Assembly (NCBI GenBank): GCA_964017185.1
Contig: OZ024870.1
Coordinates: 56,050,312-56,114,311, forward strand
Length of the DNA: 64,000 nucleotides
Source of the DNA: Rugalucina vietnamica
Taxonomy: Eukaryota; Mollusca; Bivalvia; Lucinida; Lucinidae
Direction of reading: 5' to 3'
The position numbers and the translations under genes are program-made. Shown piece by piece: positions 25,101 through 31,292 of this stretch (position 1 is the stretch's first letter; every line of letters begins with the position of its first letter). The notes under the pieces were generated by a model that was not told the origin of the DNA, made no database searches, and was given only the letters and a program-made list of their open reading frames with translations.

Positions 25101-28100
25101 CAATATCAGTCTACTATCCTTCCCCCTTCTCCTGAGAGATTCCCATTTCAGTTGACCTAAAATGCCAGTCATGCTCCCAGTTTCAAAAACATAATTTCCA
25201 GTTACAAATCTTGCCGCACGATTTTGGACTTTTTCCAGTTCTTCCTGGAGGCCATTAGTGTGAGGGTCCCAAACTGAGCTTCCATATTCCAAGACTGACC
25301 GCACCACATCAGGAAAATATGTCCGTGCAATATATACCCCTTTAAATCCCACTTTTATATAGTAAAACTGGGGTATGCAGGGGTATACCTTTTTTTCTTA
25401 TTTTTGCTCCAAAACATAGATTGTGGGTACTCGTTAGAACCGCCTCAGCGAGACGGTTCTAACGTGTACCCACAATCTATGTTTTGAGCAAAAATAAGAA
25501 AAAATTCAAAATTTATCCACTGAAAATTTTCAGTTTTTACAATTAAAAATAGAACTTATATCCTTTAAGAGCAGTGAACATATTAATGAGAAAGGGAATG
25601 GGACATACCATGGTTTCGGCTACTTAAGCCTCTTCAGTGACCCTACAGATTTGACAACATGGAGCCAAAGAGAATTACTGTAATTTCGCATCTTTCAGCA
25701 CGATAGTCGAAACAAAGACTATTAAAGTCGAAATGGGGCCAAATATATATTAAATGTTGGTTAGAAAATGAATCTAAACCAATAATGATTTTCTGATTTC
25801 TCAGAATACCCCCACTGATCTCAAAGGACCAAAAGGAAAATATAATCTGCACTATGGATGATGTACGGGGAGACTTTTTAGGGCCGCCACACGGCACAAC
25901 ACCAGCTGCAGTAATAGCAAATAAAAATAGAACTTATATCTTTTAAGAGCAGTGAACATATTAATGAGAAAGGGAATGGGCCATACCATGGTTTCGGCTA
26001 CTTAAGCCTCTTCAGTGACCCTACAGATTTGACAACATGGAGCCAAAGAGAATTACTGTAATTTCGCATCTTTCAGCACGATAGTCGAAACAAAGACTAT
26101 TAAAGTCGAAATGGGGCCAAATATATATTAAATGTTGGTTAGAAAATGAATCTAAACCAATAATGATTGTCTGATTTCTCAGAATACCCCCACTGAATAC
26201 AAGAATACAAGTCTAAAATCTCTGTATATTGCACGGGCAAGTTTTCGTAATGAGTCCTTTATAAGCTGCTTCTTTCACATGTGGGGGACAAGAATACAAA
26301 TTTCTCCTCAAGAATCTGAGAGGTCTGTTAGCCTTTGTACAAACATTGGAAATATGAGTATAAATCCATCTCAAATAATTTGTGATAGTTACACCCAGGT
26401 ATTTTATGCTTTCAACGTTTTCCAGTATAGTGCCCTCAATGGTATAGTTAGCCTGTATCTTACTAGACCGTTTATTTGTCAGCTGCATCATGTTGCATTT
26501 TACGGGTTGAAATCTCATTCCCCATTTCCTAGCCCAAATGCCTAAACGATCAATGTCTGAAGTTTCAATGTATCCTCTTCATTCTTGATTTCACGATGGC
26601 AAACACAATCATCAGCAAATAGTCTTATTTCAGTCTCAATGTCTACTGAGATGTCATTTATATACAAGGAAAACAGCAAGGGGCCGAGAACGGTGCTCTG
26701 AGGGACATCCGACACAACCGGAGTCCAATCTGATTCAATACCATTTACCACTACCCTTTGTTGTCTGAAACAAAGGAAAGCATTTATCCGATTCAGTATA
26801 GTTCCATAGCTAAAACAATTTGCTTTTAAGGAGTTCATGGGGAGGAGTATAGAATCCCTTTTCAAAATCCAGTATAAAAGTGTCAACCTGGCCTTTTTTT
26901 GTCTAAGATTTTTGCCCAATCATTTATCACCGTAGTCAACTAAGTTTCACAGCTATGCCATTTCCTAAATGCGTGTTGCCTGTCCGACAGGAGTTCATGT
27001 TCATCAACTAATATGGGCCATAATACTTGAGCATACAATATGTTCAACAAGCTTACAAGGAATGCATGTCAAAGAAACAGGGTGGTAATTGCGGGCAAGA
27101 GACTTGTCGCCCTTCTTAAACAGGGGGCAAATATTAGTAAGAGACTATTCTTTAGGAATTTCACCAGTATCAATTGACTGCTGGAAGAGATGGGCGAATA
27201 CCGGACCTAATTCCATTGCCAGTTCCTTTAGGACTCTAGGATGAAGCTCATCAGGCCCTAAGGCTTTAGACGGGTTAAGACCTCTGAGAAATTTGGTCAC
27301 ACCTTCCTTTGTGACCACAATATCATGCATAAGTGGAGCAGATCTATCTTCACTGTTAGTGAAAACATCCGAGAACTGACCATTAAATTCTTCCGCCTTC
27401 TCAAATTCGGGCTGTGCAACTCCACTTCATTCCTCTTTTTCAACGGGGGAATACCTTTGGTATCTTTTTTCTGACTGTTTATGTACCTGTAAAAATCTCT
27501 ATGATTATCCTTAAATCTCCACCAGAAAAAGAAATACTTTGGACTTAATTTTGACCCCTCTTCCTAGTCAGTTTGTAAACATTCATTCCGCGGACAAGCT
27601 CAGTGATCATGACATTGTTTCTGGCACATTGAAAATAGCTATCCCCCTATAAAAAATTCTAGGAGAAAGGTGTATCGTTGTCAGAAATGTGATTATGAAT
27701 CTATGAGAACAGAAACACTAAAATTTGCAAAGGAAAAATACTTCAACGTTTACTCAGATACTCTATCGGTCCAAGAAAATTTCAATCTCATTACATCTTT
27801 TATTCAGGAATACTTCATCCAGTTGTGCGGAAAAGCGGCGTTATCGGCACGACAGGAAAATCGAATCTTAACTTGCTTCCGATTCGGGTTAGGTATGAAA
27901 GCCTGTGTTGCTGCCGCTCAAGAATTTCATAATAAATACCTGTAACTTGAAAGACGATAATGAAACTTTTATATGATGGGAATAAGAATCAGGATAATTT
28001 ACCGATGGAACGCGAATATGACAATACCACGTCAAAGGAGCTTTACCGTTCTAGATTAATACCTAGCTGCTGCTCTGACTTAGACGCAGCGTCATCTGAA

Positions 28101-29740
28101 ATTTCAGTAGAGAAAATCAGGGAACCAGGGAGGTCACATGACAGCCTCTGATAGTCCGATGGAAAACCTTATGTAAAATGCATTTGTACTCTAGGTGTGC
28201 TGGAAGATATATGACGCCGTCGTGTTGATTTATGTTAATATCCAACCTTCTTTTCTTCGGGGGTTACCAGTCTAATTCTGGGCATAATGCAGCTGGCTAA
28301 CAAAACGGCTAATAAAACCAAGACTTCTTACGAACTGGAAGTGCAATGTTGAAAGCAAATTCATCAGAGTAACAGAAAAGAAGGACTAAAATTGAGTGCA
28401 TATCAGAAGCGTTTGTTCTAAGGCTATAAACAATATTGAATTCTTGAGAGAAATAAAATATGATGGTTTGATCATTTGGTTTAAACAATATTTATTCGTT
28501 TAATTCTGCACATATAATATACATGTTTTATGGTACAGGATTTGATAAAAAGCTATAAGCTTATAGACATAATCTCCTGTTTGATCATTTGGAAGCAATA
28601 AAAACATTCAGATAGTATGGACTATATTGCGAAAGTCTACTTTCTTGGCCCTTTCTTGTGAGAGAAAGCTGTCTATAAAGATCAAGTATGCGTAAGCCTC
28701 ACTCCTGAGTATTTTATTATTATATGAGGGTCATACTGATGGATTAGGAATAGCGCAAATTATGCGTACATCTTCGTAACAAGAAATTTAGCACACCTTT
28801 CAAGAATCGGTTCCATCGGTTCCAATCTTACTATAAGTAAAATCTCAAACTCATACATACACAAATGTTTACACCAACTGAAGTTCTAAACTGAATGGAA
28901 ATACAAATTGTTCTTTTTATAATAGTTGACGAAGCTTTTTTTCTTGATGGATAAAAATTAAAACTGAGATCCTTTAAGAGCAGTGAACACATTAATGAGA
29001 AAGGGGATGGGCCATACCGCGGTTTCGACTATTAAAGTCTCGTCAGTGACCCTTTACATTTGGCAAGATGGAGCCAAAGAGAATTACTTAAAATTTTGCA
29101 ATTTTCAACAGGGTAGTCTATACAAAGACTAGTATTATCTAAATGGGACCAAATTTGCTAAACATTGGTTAGAAAATGAATCTTAACCGTATCTCGTCAC
29201 TAGCGAATACCATTCGCTCAAACTTCATACCTTGTTCACAAGCCTTGGAGAAAATGTTCTGGAGCACATTGATATAGGGCCGAGCAAGTGATGCTGTCAC
29301 GTGTCCTAGATGATCTTCGCAGGTGTTTAAATATTGGTCTGTACATTTCACATATGCCTCAAACGAGTTGGCTCTGTAAATCGAAGAAAAATATCAAACA
29401 CAGTATCAAAACAGGATGCGAAAAGGGCGACACAGAAAAAAAAAGCATCGCAAAAAAATCATAAGTTAATGTAAATGACAGAATATCAGTGCAACCTGAA
29501 TCATTTGCAAGAATGTACATTAATTAATCGACTTTTATTAGAGGCCTGTCGATAATACCACAGGTTTCTTGCATACGTTTTCGTCAAACGAATCCTAAAG
29601 ATTATCGCGTGTTTTACCTCTATTTTGACTGTTTAGGTTTTTAATGATTTGATTGTATGAAAACGAATGTGAATGTAGTTTGACAGTGCAATTACTGGGC
29701 TTCCATCTTACCTCAAATAACATGAAACTTTGTTTTAAAT

Positions 29741-29779
<39 letters not shown>

Positions 29780-30667
29780 AAAAGTAAAAAAAATAAAAAG
29801 TTCAAAAGAGAGTATGTGAATATATATGTATTGATCTGATAAATTCTAAAATCGAAGTTCTAGGTAACATTTTATCTACAACTGTTGTAAGAAGGTGTAC
29901 CTGCATATTGTGGTATTCCCATGTATGGCTTCTAAGGTTGAACTGAATGTTTGTATAAAACAGTGGCGAAATTCTGGAAGATCACATATATCTGGTTCAG
30001 CTGAAAGAAAACCCGCGCAAAATGTTATATTTATTACAGTAGGTTTTCAGTTATATTACGAAGAGTGAAACCCTTCTTAACGACATAGGGAGATTGAGAT
30101 ATCAAGCTACGTCCACGTTCAAATGGTCAATTATGTGGAGTTATGGAGCAGAAGCCTCCGCGGTGTAGTGGTCAAGACCCTTGCCTTGTATACCAGGGGT
30201 TGTGGGTTCGATCCCGGGTTTCTCCAATCTTTCAGATGAGACTATAAATCGTACAAGACAAACTGGTGACAAGGACATACTGTGACGAGACTGGAGACTA
30301 TATATGCTGTACCTAATGGGTGGCATCTGCTGGTCCCAGTGCATTTCATAGCGTCATTCATTACTAGCATTTTTCTATTTTCGGACACTGTGCGTCAAAT
30401 AACCGGGACGCACAGCCTTCTGTCTACATTTATATTGTATTCTGTTCTAGTTTTCTTGTCAGCACCTTATTTATAACTTTCGTTTGTTTACCGCTTTCTT
30501 CAATAATGTCCATTTGATTGTCATTTGTTTTCTATCTGTGTTTAAATTGATATGTTGTTTTATGTACGTCGAAGAAATCTTAAAGGAAAATACTTACGCA
30601 AGTTTTCAGTTCTGGAATAAACAGTTTTAACTATCATATAAACAAGGGCAATTATAATCCGATTCAT
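3950..30667 (-). CDS. Secreted multi-module cysteine-rich protein, 19 exons, C-terminus beyond left edge
   Basis: Joined minus-strand exons (5' to 3'): 30667-30598, 30000-29901, 29373-29231, 22806-22710, 19734-19510, 16855-16622, 16278-15994, 15294-15064, 14561-14176, 13494-13383, 12930-12712, 10663-10415, 9619-9237, 8894-8853, 8357-8240, 5645-5412, 5094-4831, 4621-4415, 4110-3950. All have AG acceptors and GT donors, and each phase matches the next, giving one open frame of about 1,253 residues. After a signal peptide there are 15 modules of the form C1-x7-C2-x(8-25)-C3-x(8-10)-C4-x(6-7)-C5-x(20-25)-C6. N-glycosylation sequons (for example NTT, NHT, NKT, NRT, NLT) and the lack of an internal membrane segment point to an extracellular protein. 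The family is not recognised. The cysteine rhythm is loosely like nematode T20D4.11/DUF19 domains, but this was not tested. The frame is still open with a good donor at 3950, so more exons lie to the left. Confidence 0.88.
4415..4621 (-). CDS. Gene 1 exon 18: module 14 end and module 15 start
   Basis: 207 nt, phase 2 to 2, residues 1131-1199. C4 (MKAC), C5 (SSGC), C6 (NQC), then a cysteine-dense turn (MYCEEC-KARQ-C) and C3 in DDLC. The C1-C2 spacing is shortened here. Acceptor aatttcag, donor GTGT|gtaag. Confidence 0.9.
4831..5094 (-). CDS. Gene 1 exon 17: module 13 end and module 14 start
   Basis: 264 nt, phase 2 to 2, residues 1043-1130. C4 (TSVC), C5 (TSSC), C6 (QQRC), an extra cysteine (QGC), then C-DLEEILT-C and C3 in GEVC. 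Acceptor ttgttgccag, donor gtatgt. Confidence 0.9.
5412..5645 (-). CDS. Gene 1 exon 16: module 12 end and module 13 start
   Basis: 234 nt, phase 2 to 2, residues 965-1042. C4 (LFDC), C5 (VAGC), C6 (TGVC), then C-DPAFALF-C and C3 in KVVC. Acceptor atatttcag, donor gtaagt. The P-family copy at 5710 starts 65 bases upstream of the acceptor. Confidence 0.9.
5710..5943 (+). mobile_element. P-family palindromic MITE
   Basis: Full-length copy, GAGCC...GACTC, inner hairpin cagcttcgcagtaactgcga. Flanked on both sides by ATGTAT, an apparent target duplication. In the intron between exons 15 and 16 of gene 1. Confidence 0.85.
6200..8165. mobile_element. Repeat of attccctgactttt type, split by element R3
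   Basis: Both flanks of R3 (6210-6340 and 8040-8150) carry iterations of ATTCCCTGACTTTTCCCTGA, which suggests one older element cut by the later insertion. Its own ends are not clear. Confidence 0.5.
6345..7882 (+). mobile_element. gacgg-tail element R3
   Basis: Starts AGAGGACCAATGGTCCTG, ends with the gacgg tail (7770-7832) and CTCAGGTGAGCTA. The interior has two-plus units of about 430-440 bp with GGGCATGGCGGCCATCTT and GGTCAAGGTCA. Inserted in an older repeat. Confidence 0.85.
8240..8357 (-). CDS. Gene 1 exon 15: first half of module 12
   Basis: 118 nt, phase 1 to 2, residues 926-964. Reads RGDNC-LSNQGQL-C with C3 at ENLC; here the intron falls two residues after C3 rather than one. Acceptor atttcag, donor gtaagt. 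RGD occurs at residues 927-929, directly after the acidic microexon; whether it binds integrins cannot be judged. Confidence 0.85.
8517..8742 (+). mobile_element. P-family palindromic MITE, diverged right end
   Basis: GAGCCGCATC start and inner hairpin gcagtaactgcgaagctgat. The right terminus is eroded. Lies between the 14-codon exon and exon 15 of gene 1. Confidence 0.75.
8853..8894 (-). CDS. Gene 1 exon 14: 42-nt linker microexon
   Basis: 42 nt, phase 1 to 1, encoding DGETFIVDDGFSDT: acidic and without cysteine. Acceptor ttttcag, donor CAG|gtaagt, both strong. Being a multiple of three with the same phase at both ends, it could be skipped without breaking the frame. It separates modules 11 and 12. 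Confidence 0.8.
9237..9619 (-). CDS. Gene 1 exon 13: module 10 end and intron-less module 11
   Basis: 383 nt, phase 2 to 1, residues 784-911. C4 (TQNC), C5 (CGC with an extra cysteine) and C6 (LQC) finish module 10. After a proline-containing linker, module 11 lies wholly inside the exon: one cysteine of the first pair (NQC), C3 (SGLC), one of the second pair (FVQC), and C6 (YLDC). Like exon 9 it lacks the intron seen after C3 elsewhere and ends in phase 1. Confidence 0.9.
10220..10350 (-). repeat. tRNA-derived SINE fragment
   Basis: The minus strand reads GGGGGTTCAATCCCCACTAG, a pol III B-box-like string, followed by TCCTTGAGCAAGA as in the SINE at 63771. The 5' head is not clear. Confidence 0.45.
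10415..10663 (-). CDS. Gene 1 exon 12: module 9 end and module 10 start
   Basis: 249 nt, phase 2 to 2, residues 701-783. AYQC and LEGC are C4 and C5, LTC is C6 with an NLT sequon. Extra cysteines (KSWC, EQMC) precede C-SLDWSS-C and the short run to C3 (YAFC). Acceptor cttgtag, donor gtaagt. The plus-strand open frames over this interval are shadows. Confidence 0.88.
10735..12516 (-). mobile_element. gcacctgc-end repeat (U family), interrupted
   Basis: Units with GAAATATAGGTCAAGGGCA and TGTCAAGGACAATTAC at 10740-10885 and 11950-12470, closing with gacggacgg and GGACTCCTATATCACACC, then CAGGTGCGAT. Roughly 10890-11950 is foreign DNA: a 73-bp duplication (10890-11045) and an unidentified segment (11050-11950). 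Inverted relative to the copy at 40499. Confidence 0.6.
12712..12930 (-). CDS. Gene 1 exon 11: module 8 end and module 9 start
   Basis: 219 nt, phase 2 to 2, residues 628-700. The module 8 half has one cysteine in the C4/C5 region (VSGC) and C6 (LQC). The module 9 half is regular: C-DINKIEQ-C, then C3 in ESAC. An extra cysteine (C-EKSYLEMPKS-C) precedes C1. Confidence 0.9.
13142..13364. mobile_element. MITE with TTAACYCAT ends
   Basis: Left TTAACCCATATTTGAC, right AAATGAGTTAA, with an inner inverted pair (CAGCCCCAGATGGGACG / GTCACATCTGGGGCT). A second copy is at 51227-51458 and a partial one near 43135. Confidence 0.75.
13383..13494 (-). CDS. Gene 1 exon 10: first half of module 8
   Basis: 112 nt, phase 1 to 2, residues 591-627. 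Contains only C1 (NEDC) and C3 (QILC); C2 is missing. The acceptor (atttcag) lies only 9 bases from the end of a P-family MITE, so the pyrimidine-rich stretch used for splicing is transposon sequence. Confidence 0.87.
13504..13737 (+). mobile_element. P-family palindromic MITE abutting exon 10
   Basis: Full-length; flanked by ATAT on both sides. It ends 9 bases from the exon 10 acceptor, so its terminal repeat supplies the minus-strand ttggttttctc tract. Confidence 0.85.
14176..14561 (-). CDS. Gene 1 exon 9: module 6 end, all of module 7 and a linker
   Basis: 386 nt, phase 2 to 1, residues 462-590. C4 (IFQC), C5 (TEGC), C6 (HDC) close module 6. Module 7 then lies in one exon, with no intron after its C3 (SLVC). 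It has one cysteine in the first pair (VSAC), one in the second pair (YESC), and C6 (QSQC). Two sequons (NKT, NRT). The donor GAAG|gtatg is in phase 1. Confidence 0.88.
15064..15294 (-). CDS. Gene 1 exon 8: module 5 end and module 6 start
   Basis: 231 nt, phase 2 to 2, residues 385-461. C4 (MIAC), C5 (LDGC), C6 (AHC), then an extra cysteine before C1 and C2 (C-DVMQAYVV-C) and C3 in ETAC. Its acceptor, tttccag, abuts a minisatellite whose units each contain a copy of the same splice-site-like string. Confidence 0.9.
15295..15597 (-). repeat. Minisatellite, 53-bp unit, duplicating the exon 8 acceptor
   Basis: About six units containing CATGCGCAAGGCATTGAATA, all touching the exon 8 acceptor. 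On the minus strand each unit has a pyrimidine-poor tttccag followed by AC, like the real exon junction. One unit lacks about ten bases. The mutual near-identity suggests recent expansion. Confidence 0.9.
15994..16278 (-). CDS. Gene 1 exon 7: degenerate module 4 end and module 5 start
   Basis: 285 nt, phase 2 to 2, residues 290-384. It opens MYQTTLM and has no C4 or C5; the first cysteine is C6 in NDFC. Normal C1-x7-C2 (C-DVAEAER-C) and C3 (ENIC) follow. Three donors are possible: TGCAG|gttgtt (chosen; keeps phase 2 and the C3-plus-one-residue junction), AGGTT|gttaca (also phase 2), and CAA|gtagat (breaks the frame). Confidence 0.82.
16622..16855 (-). CDS. Gene 1 exon 6: module 3 end and degenerate module 4 start
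   Basis: 234 nt, phase 2 to 2, residues 212-289. The first half is normal (LACVTNHTMEC with a sequon, then DNC as C6). The second half, for module 4, has no C1 or C2: about 38 residues without cysteine run to C3 in EQLC. The matching losses are in exon 7. Confidence 0.88.
17089..18774 (+). mobile_element. gacgg-tail element R4
   Basis: AGAGGACCATTGGTCCTGAG start, gacgg tail at 18672-18720, CTCAGGTGAGCTA end. Interior units of roughly 480 bp each carry GGGCGTGGC and TGACCTTGACCT / AGGTCAAGGTCATC. Lies in the intron between exons 5 and 6 of gene 1. Confidence 0.85.
18811..19035 (+). mobile_element. P-family palindromic MITE
   Basis: GAGCCGCAACGCGAG start, ACACGGCTC end, inner hairpin cagcttcgcagatactgcga. 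Directly follows R4. Confidence 0.8.
19254..19473 (+). mobile_element. P-family palindromic MITE
   Basis: Left terminus eroded to GAGAAAACCAACA; right end GTGGCTCA. Inner arms cttcgcagt / actgtgaag no longer match perfectly. Confidence 0.75.
19510..19734 (-). CDS. Gene 1 exon 5: module 2 end and module 3 start
   Basis: 225 nt, phase 2 to 2, residues 137-211. Begins QAEVTLQC (C4), C5 at PLDSC, C6 at DLVC, then C1-x7-C2 (C-DLDIAGQ-C) and C3 in PIVC. Acceptor ttatttacag, donor gtaag. It is a symmetric exon: second half of one module plus first half of the next, the standard building block of this gene. Confidence 0.9.
19881..20912. mobile_element. P-family MITE split by an 800-bp AGCTG-rich insert
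   Basis: The MITE's left part is 19881-19962 (GAGCCGCC... to GCAGGCT); its right part resumes at 20763 (AGCTTGAAATTTCGG) and ends GGCAGCTC. Between them, 19966-20757 is packed with AGCTGYRGAAAAGCTG-like strings on both strands. Confidence 0.75.
19966..20757. repeat. Degenerate iterated motif patch (AGCTGCAGAAAAGCTG)
   Basis: About 790 bp in which GCTGCAGAAAAGC, GCAGCTTTTCTGC and variants recur in both orientations at irregular spacing, separated by T- or A-rich runs. There is no regular period, so it is not an ordinary tandem array. Confidence 0.6.
21315..21512 (+). mobile_element. P-family palindromic MITE, inner hairpin deleted on one arm
   Basis: GAGCCACCACATGGGAAAAC start, GAGGCGGCTC end, flanked by ATAT. 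The sequence jumps from gatcagcttcg straight to ctactcgg, losing the second inner arm. Confidence 0.8.
21595..21830. mobile_element. Short copy of the TIR element found in the LINE
   Basis: Left end CATTACAAAAACTTGCCCAT and right end GTGGGGTTTAAGGGGGTATA match the two ends of the insertion at 25309-26258, with only about 170 bp between them. Confidence 0.5.
22137..22370 (+). mobile_element. P-family palindromic MITE
   Basis: Inner arms cttcgcggt / aaccgcgaag pair perfectly, differing from the common gcagt/actgc version on both sides. Flanked by ATTTT. Confidence 0.85.
22448..22683 (+). mobile_element. P-family palindromic MITE next to exon 4
   Basis: GAGCCATCTCGTGGGAAAAC to GGGGTGGCTC. Contains a short duplication of one inner arm (gcgaagctgtaactgcgaag). 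Ends 26 bases from the exon 4 donor of gene 1. Confidence 0.85.
22710..22806 (-). CDS. Gene 1 exon 4: small exon, first half of module 2
   Basis: 97 nt, phase 1 to 2, residues 105-136, acceptor ttttttgcag, donor TGCAG|gttagt. It reads VETVDC-EFEGAEK-C and ends GPIC, which is the module signature with C1-x7-C2-L and C3. It is the only piece I found between exons 3 and 5 that repairs the frame. A P-family MITE ends 26 bases into the downstream intron. The exons on either side are 6.4 kb and 3 kb away. Confidence 0.8.
23555..23936. mobile_element. MITE with TGCACTAGTCATTTGTA termini
   Basis: Inverted ends TGCACTAGTCATTTGTA / TACAAATGACTAGTGCA, flanked by TTA on both sides. A 3-bp TWA duplication is typical of PIF/Harbinger elements. 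Other copies are at 45372-46026 and 61329-61864. Confidence 0.8.
24455..24760. repeat. Degenerate iterated palindrome patch (AGGGGTTAACCYCTA)
   Basis: About 300 bp of TAGGGGTGCACCC, GGGGTTAACCYCTA, ATAGGGGT and GCATGCCTATTTTA strings, many self-complementary (GGTTAACC, GGTGCACC), in irregular order. Confidence 0.6.
25309..26258. mobile_element. TIR DNA element inserted in the LINE
   Basis: Separates LINE codons for EAAYKGL from VRSVLEYG. Inverted ends share GAAAAYNTGYCCGTGCAATA. Inside are a hairpin (25390-25510) and a roughly 270-bp direct repeat (25545-25818 and 25925-26194). No transposase seen. Confidence 0.65.
25390..25510. repeat. Long hairpin
   Basis: Arms of about 50 bp: TTGCTCCAAAACATAGATTG...CGTTAGAACCG and its complement CGGTTCTAACG...CAATCTATGTTTTGAGCAA, around a short CCTCAGCGAGA-like centre. 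One arm recurs at about 50950-50990. Confidence 0.8.
27566..27815 (+). pseudogene. LINE endonuclease-linker fragment, inverted relative to its RT
   Basis: The plus strand reads SQFVNIHSADKLSDHDIVSG, then after a stop RCQKCDYESMRTETLKFAKE and SDTLSVQENFNLI. The SDHD motif is the C-terminal catalytic signature of LINE (APE-type) endonucleases, and VQENF..I is the usual linker. The rest of the open frame to 27945 is not recognised. Confidence 0.7.
28965..29190. repeat. Third, diverged copy of the 270-bp repeat
   Basis: TTTAAGAGCAGTGAACA, ATGGAGCCAAAGAGAATTAC and TTGGTTAGAAAATGAATCT recur in the order seen at 25545 and 25925. It ends about 40 bp from exon 3 of gene 1. Confidence 0.7.
29231..29373 (-). 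CDS. Gene 1 exon 3: second half of module 1
   Basis: 143 nt, phase 2 to 1, residues 57-104. C4 and C5 (C-TDQYLNT-C) are followed by a helix-like stretch to C6 (SKAC). Its donor CAAG|gtatga is in phase 1, which does not fit exon 5 directly and led to the search that found exon 4. A diverged copy of a roughly 230-270-bp repeat (28965-29190) lies in the intron just beyond the donor. Confidence 0.85.
29742..29780. repeat. (TG)n microsatellite
   Basis: About 18 uninterrupted TG units, in the intron between exons 2 and 3 of gene 1. Confidence 0.95.
29901..30000 (-). CDS. Gene 1 exon 2: first half of module 1
   Basis: 100 nt, phase 1 to 2, residues 24-56. It carries C1, C2 and C3 (C-DLPEFRH-C, then GNTTIC with a sequon). 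The acceptor is ctttcag and the donor is TGCAG|gtacac. Too short to stand out as an ORF; identified from its cysteine spacing and exact phase fit. Confidence 0.85.
30152..30330 (+). repeat. tRNA-derived SINE
   Basis: The head AGCCTCCGCGGTGTAGTGGT (A box) and GGTTCGATCCC (B box) look like tRNA-Thr; the body has GATGAGACTATAAATCG, shared with the copies at 57424 and 58331. In intron 1 of gene 1. Confidence 0.75.
30598..30667 (-). CDS. Gene 1 exon 1: start codon and signal peptide
   Basis: Residues 1-23, starting MNRIIIALVYMIVKTVYS, a short basic start followed by a hydrophobic stretch, as in a signal peptide. Cleavage after YS near residue 18 is plausible. The ATG is at 30667-30665. An in-frame TGA lies 15 bases upstream (30682-30680), so translation cannot begin earlier in this exon. 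The exon ends with a strong donor (C|gtaagt) in phase 1. The lysine inside the hydrophobic run is slightly unusual. Confidence 0.85.
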
Positions 30668-30742
30668 TGTGTTAACAATTCATTTATTCTTTCTGATAAT
30701 CTTGTTAATGGATTAGAATAAAACTAAAACCAATATCATTTT

Positions 30743-30752
30743 CTTATATATA
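30743..30752 (-). promoter_or_regulatory. TATA-like motif upstream of gene 1
   Basis: TATATATAAG on the minus strand, about 75-85 bases before the start codon. That spacing would allow a short 5' UTR. An ATTGG (inverted CCAAT) follows a few bases downstream, which is not a usual position. AT-rich DNA yields such motifs by chance. Confidence 0.25.
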
Positions 30753-31060
30753 TTTCTAATTTCAAAACTTCATTTTATTCCATTAACTGATCCACGACCG
30801 GTTTTCATTCGAAAATTAAACTGATGGCTCCAGAGACACCCTGCATAATTTAAGTCACATGAATCTAATTATAGCGAAATTTCAAGACGGGTTTTTCATA
30901 ACTGATCAACTTTTATGTACATTTCGATTTTTCTACAGTTTGTTTTTCTGGATTAGTGGAAAGTAAATACTCTATTCTGAGGCAAGCAATTGTGAATGAC
31001 AAATTGTAAACGAGAAGACGGTGAACACTCAGCCATTGAACAAACAACGTGGTTTAAATG

Positions 31061-31292
31061 AGCCTGTGCGTGAGAAAACCAACAATTTGGGCTCTGACCA
31101 GGTCTGACACAAACCGGTCTGTACAGTCATAGAAGCAGGCTAGAAGCTTGAAATTTTGGATTTAAGAAGAAGAGGAATTGTACTATCCGTGTAGCGAAAA
31201 CAAAGGCGCTGATCAGCTTCGCGGTCACCGCGAAGCTGGTCCCTTCTTTGTCTTTGCATATGCAAAGTGTTGGTTTTCTGATGCGGTGGCTC
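31061..31292 (+). mobile_element. P-family palindromic MITE
   Basis: GAGCCTGTGCGTGAGAAAAC to GCGGTGGCTC, flanked by AAAT. Inner arms cttcgcggt / caccgcgaag. In the intergenic gap. Confidence 0.85.

Larger units (their letters stand above)
24795..27565 (-). pseudogene. LINE reverse transcriptase, broken (CR1/jockey-like)
   Basis: Minus-strand frames give linker (KDTKGIPPLK), RT start (GLNPSKALGPDELHPRVLKE), a stretch around LFKKGDKSLARNYHPVSLTC, the catalytic FADD in ETEIRLFADD, MRFQPVKC, and the C-terminal SVLEYGSSVWDPHTNGLQEE to DSRILSDL region. Frameshifts and stops are present, and 25309-26258 is a foreign insertion. No function is expected. Confidence 0.85.

Noticed and set aside
27670-28151. 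Plus-strand frames of 91 and 63 residues as a small gene
   Set aside because: The first part is a LINE endonuclease linker; the rest matches nothing, and 28100-28160 resembles a LINE 3' end in minus orientation.
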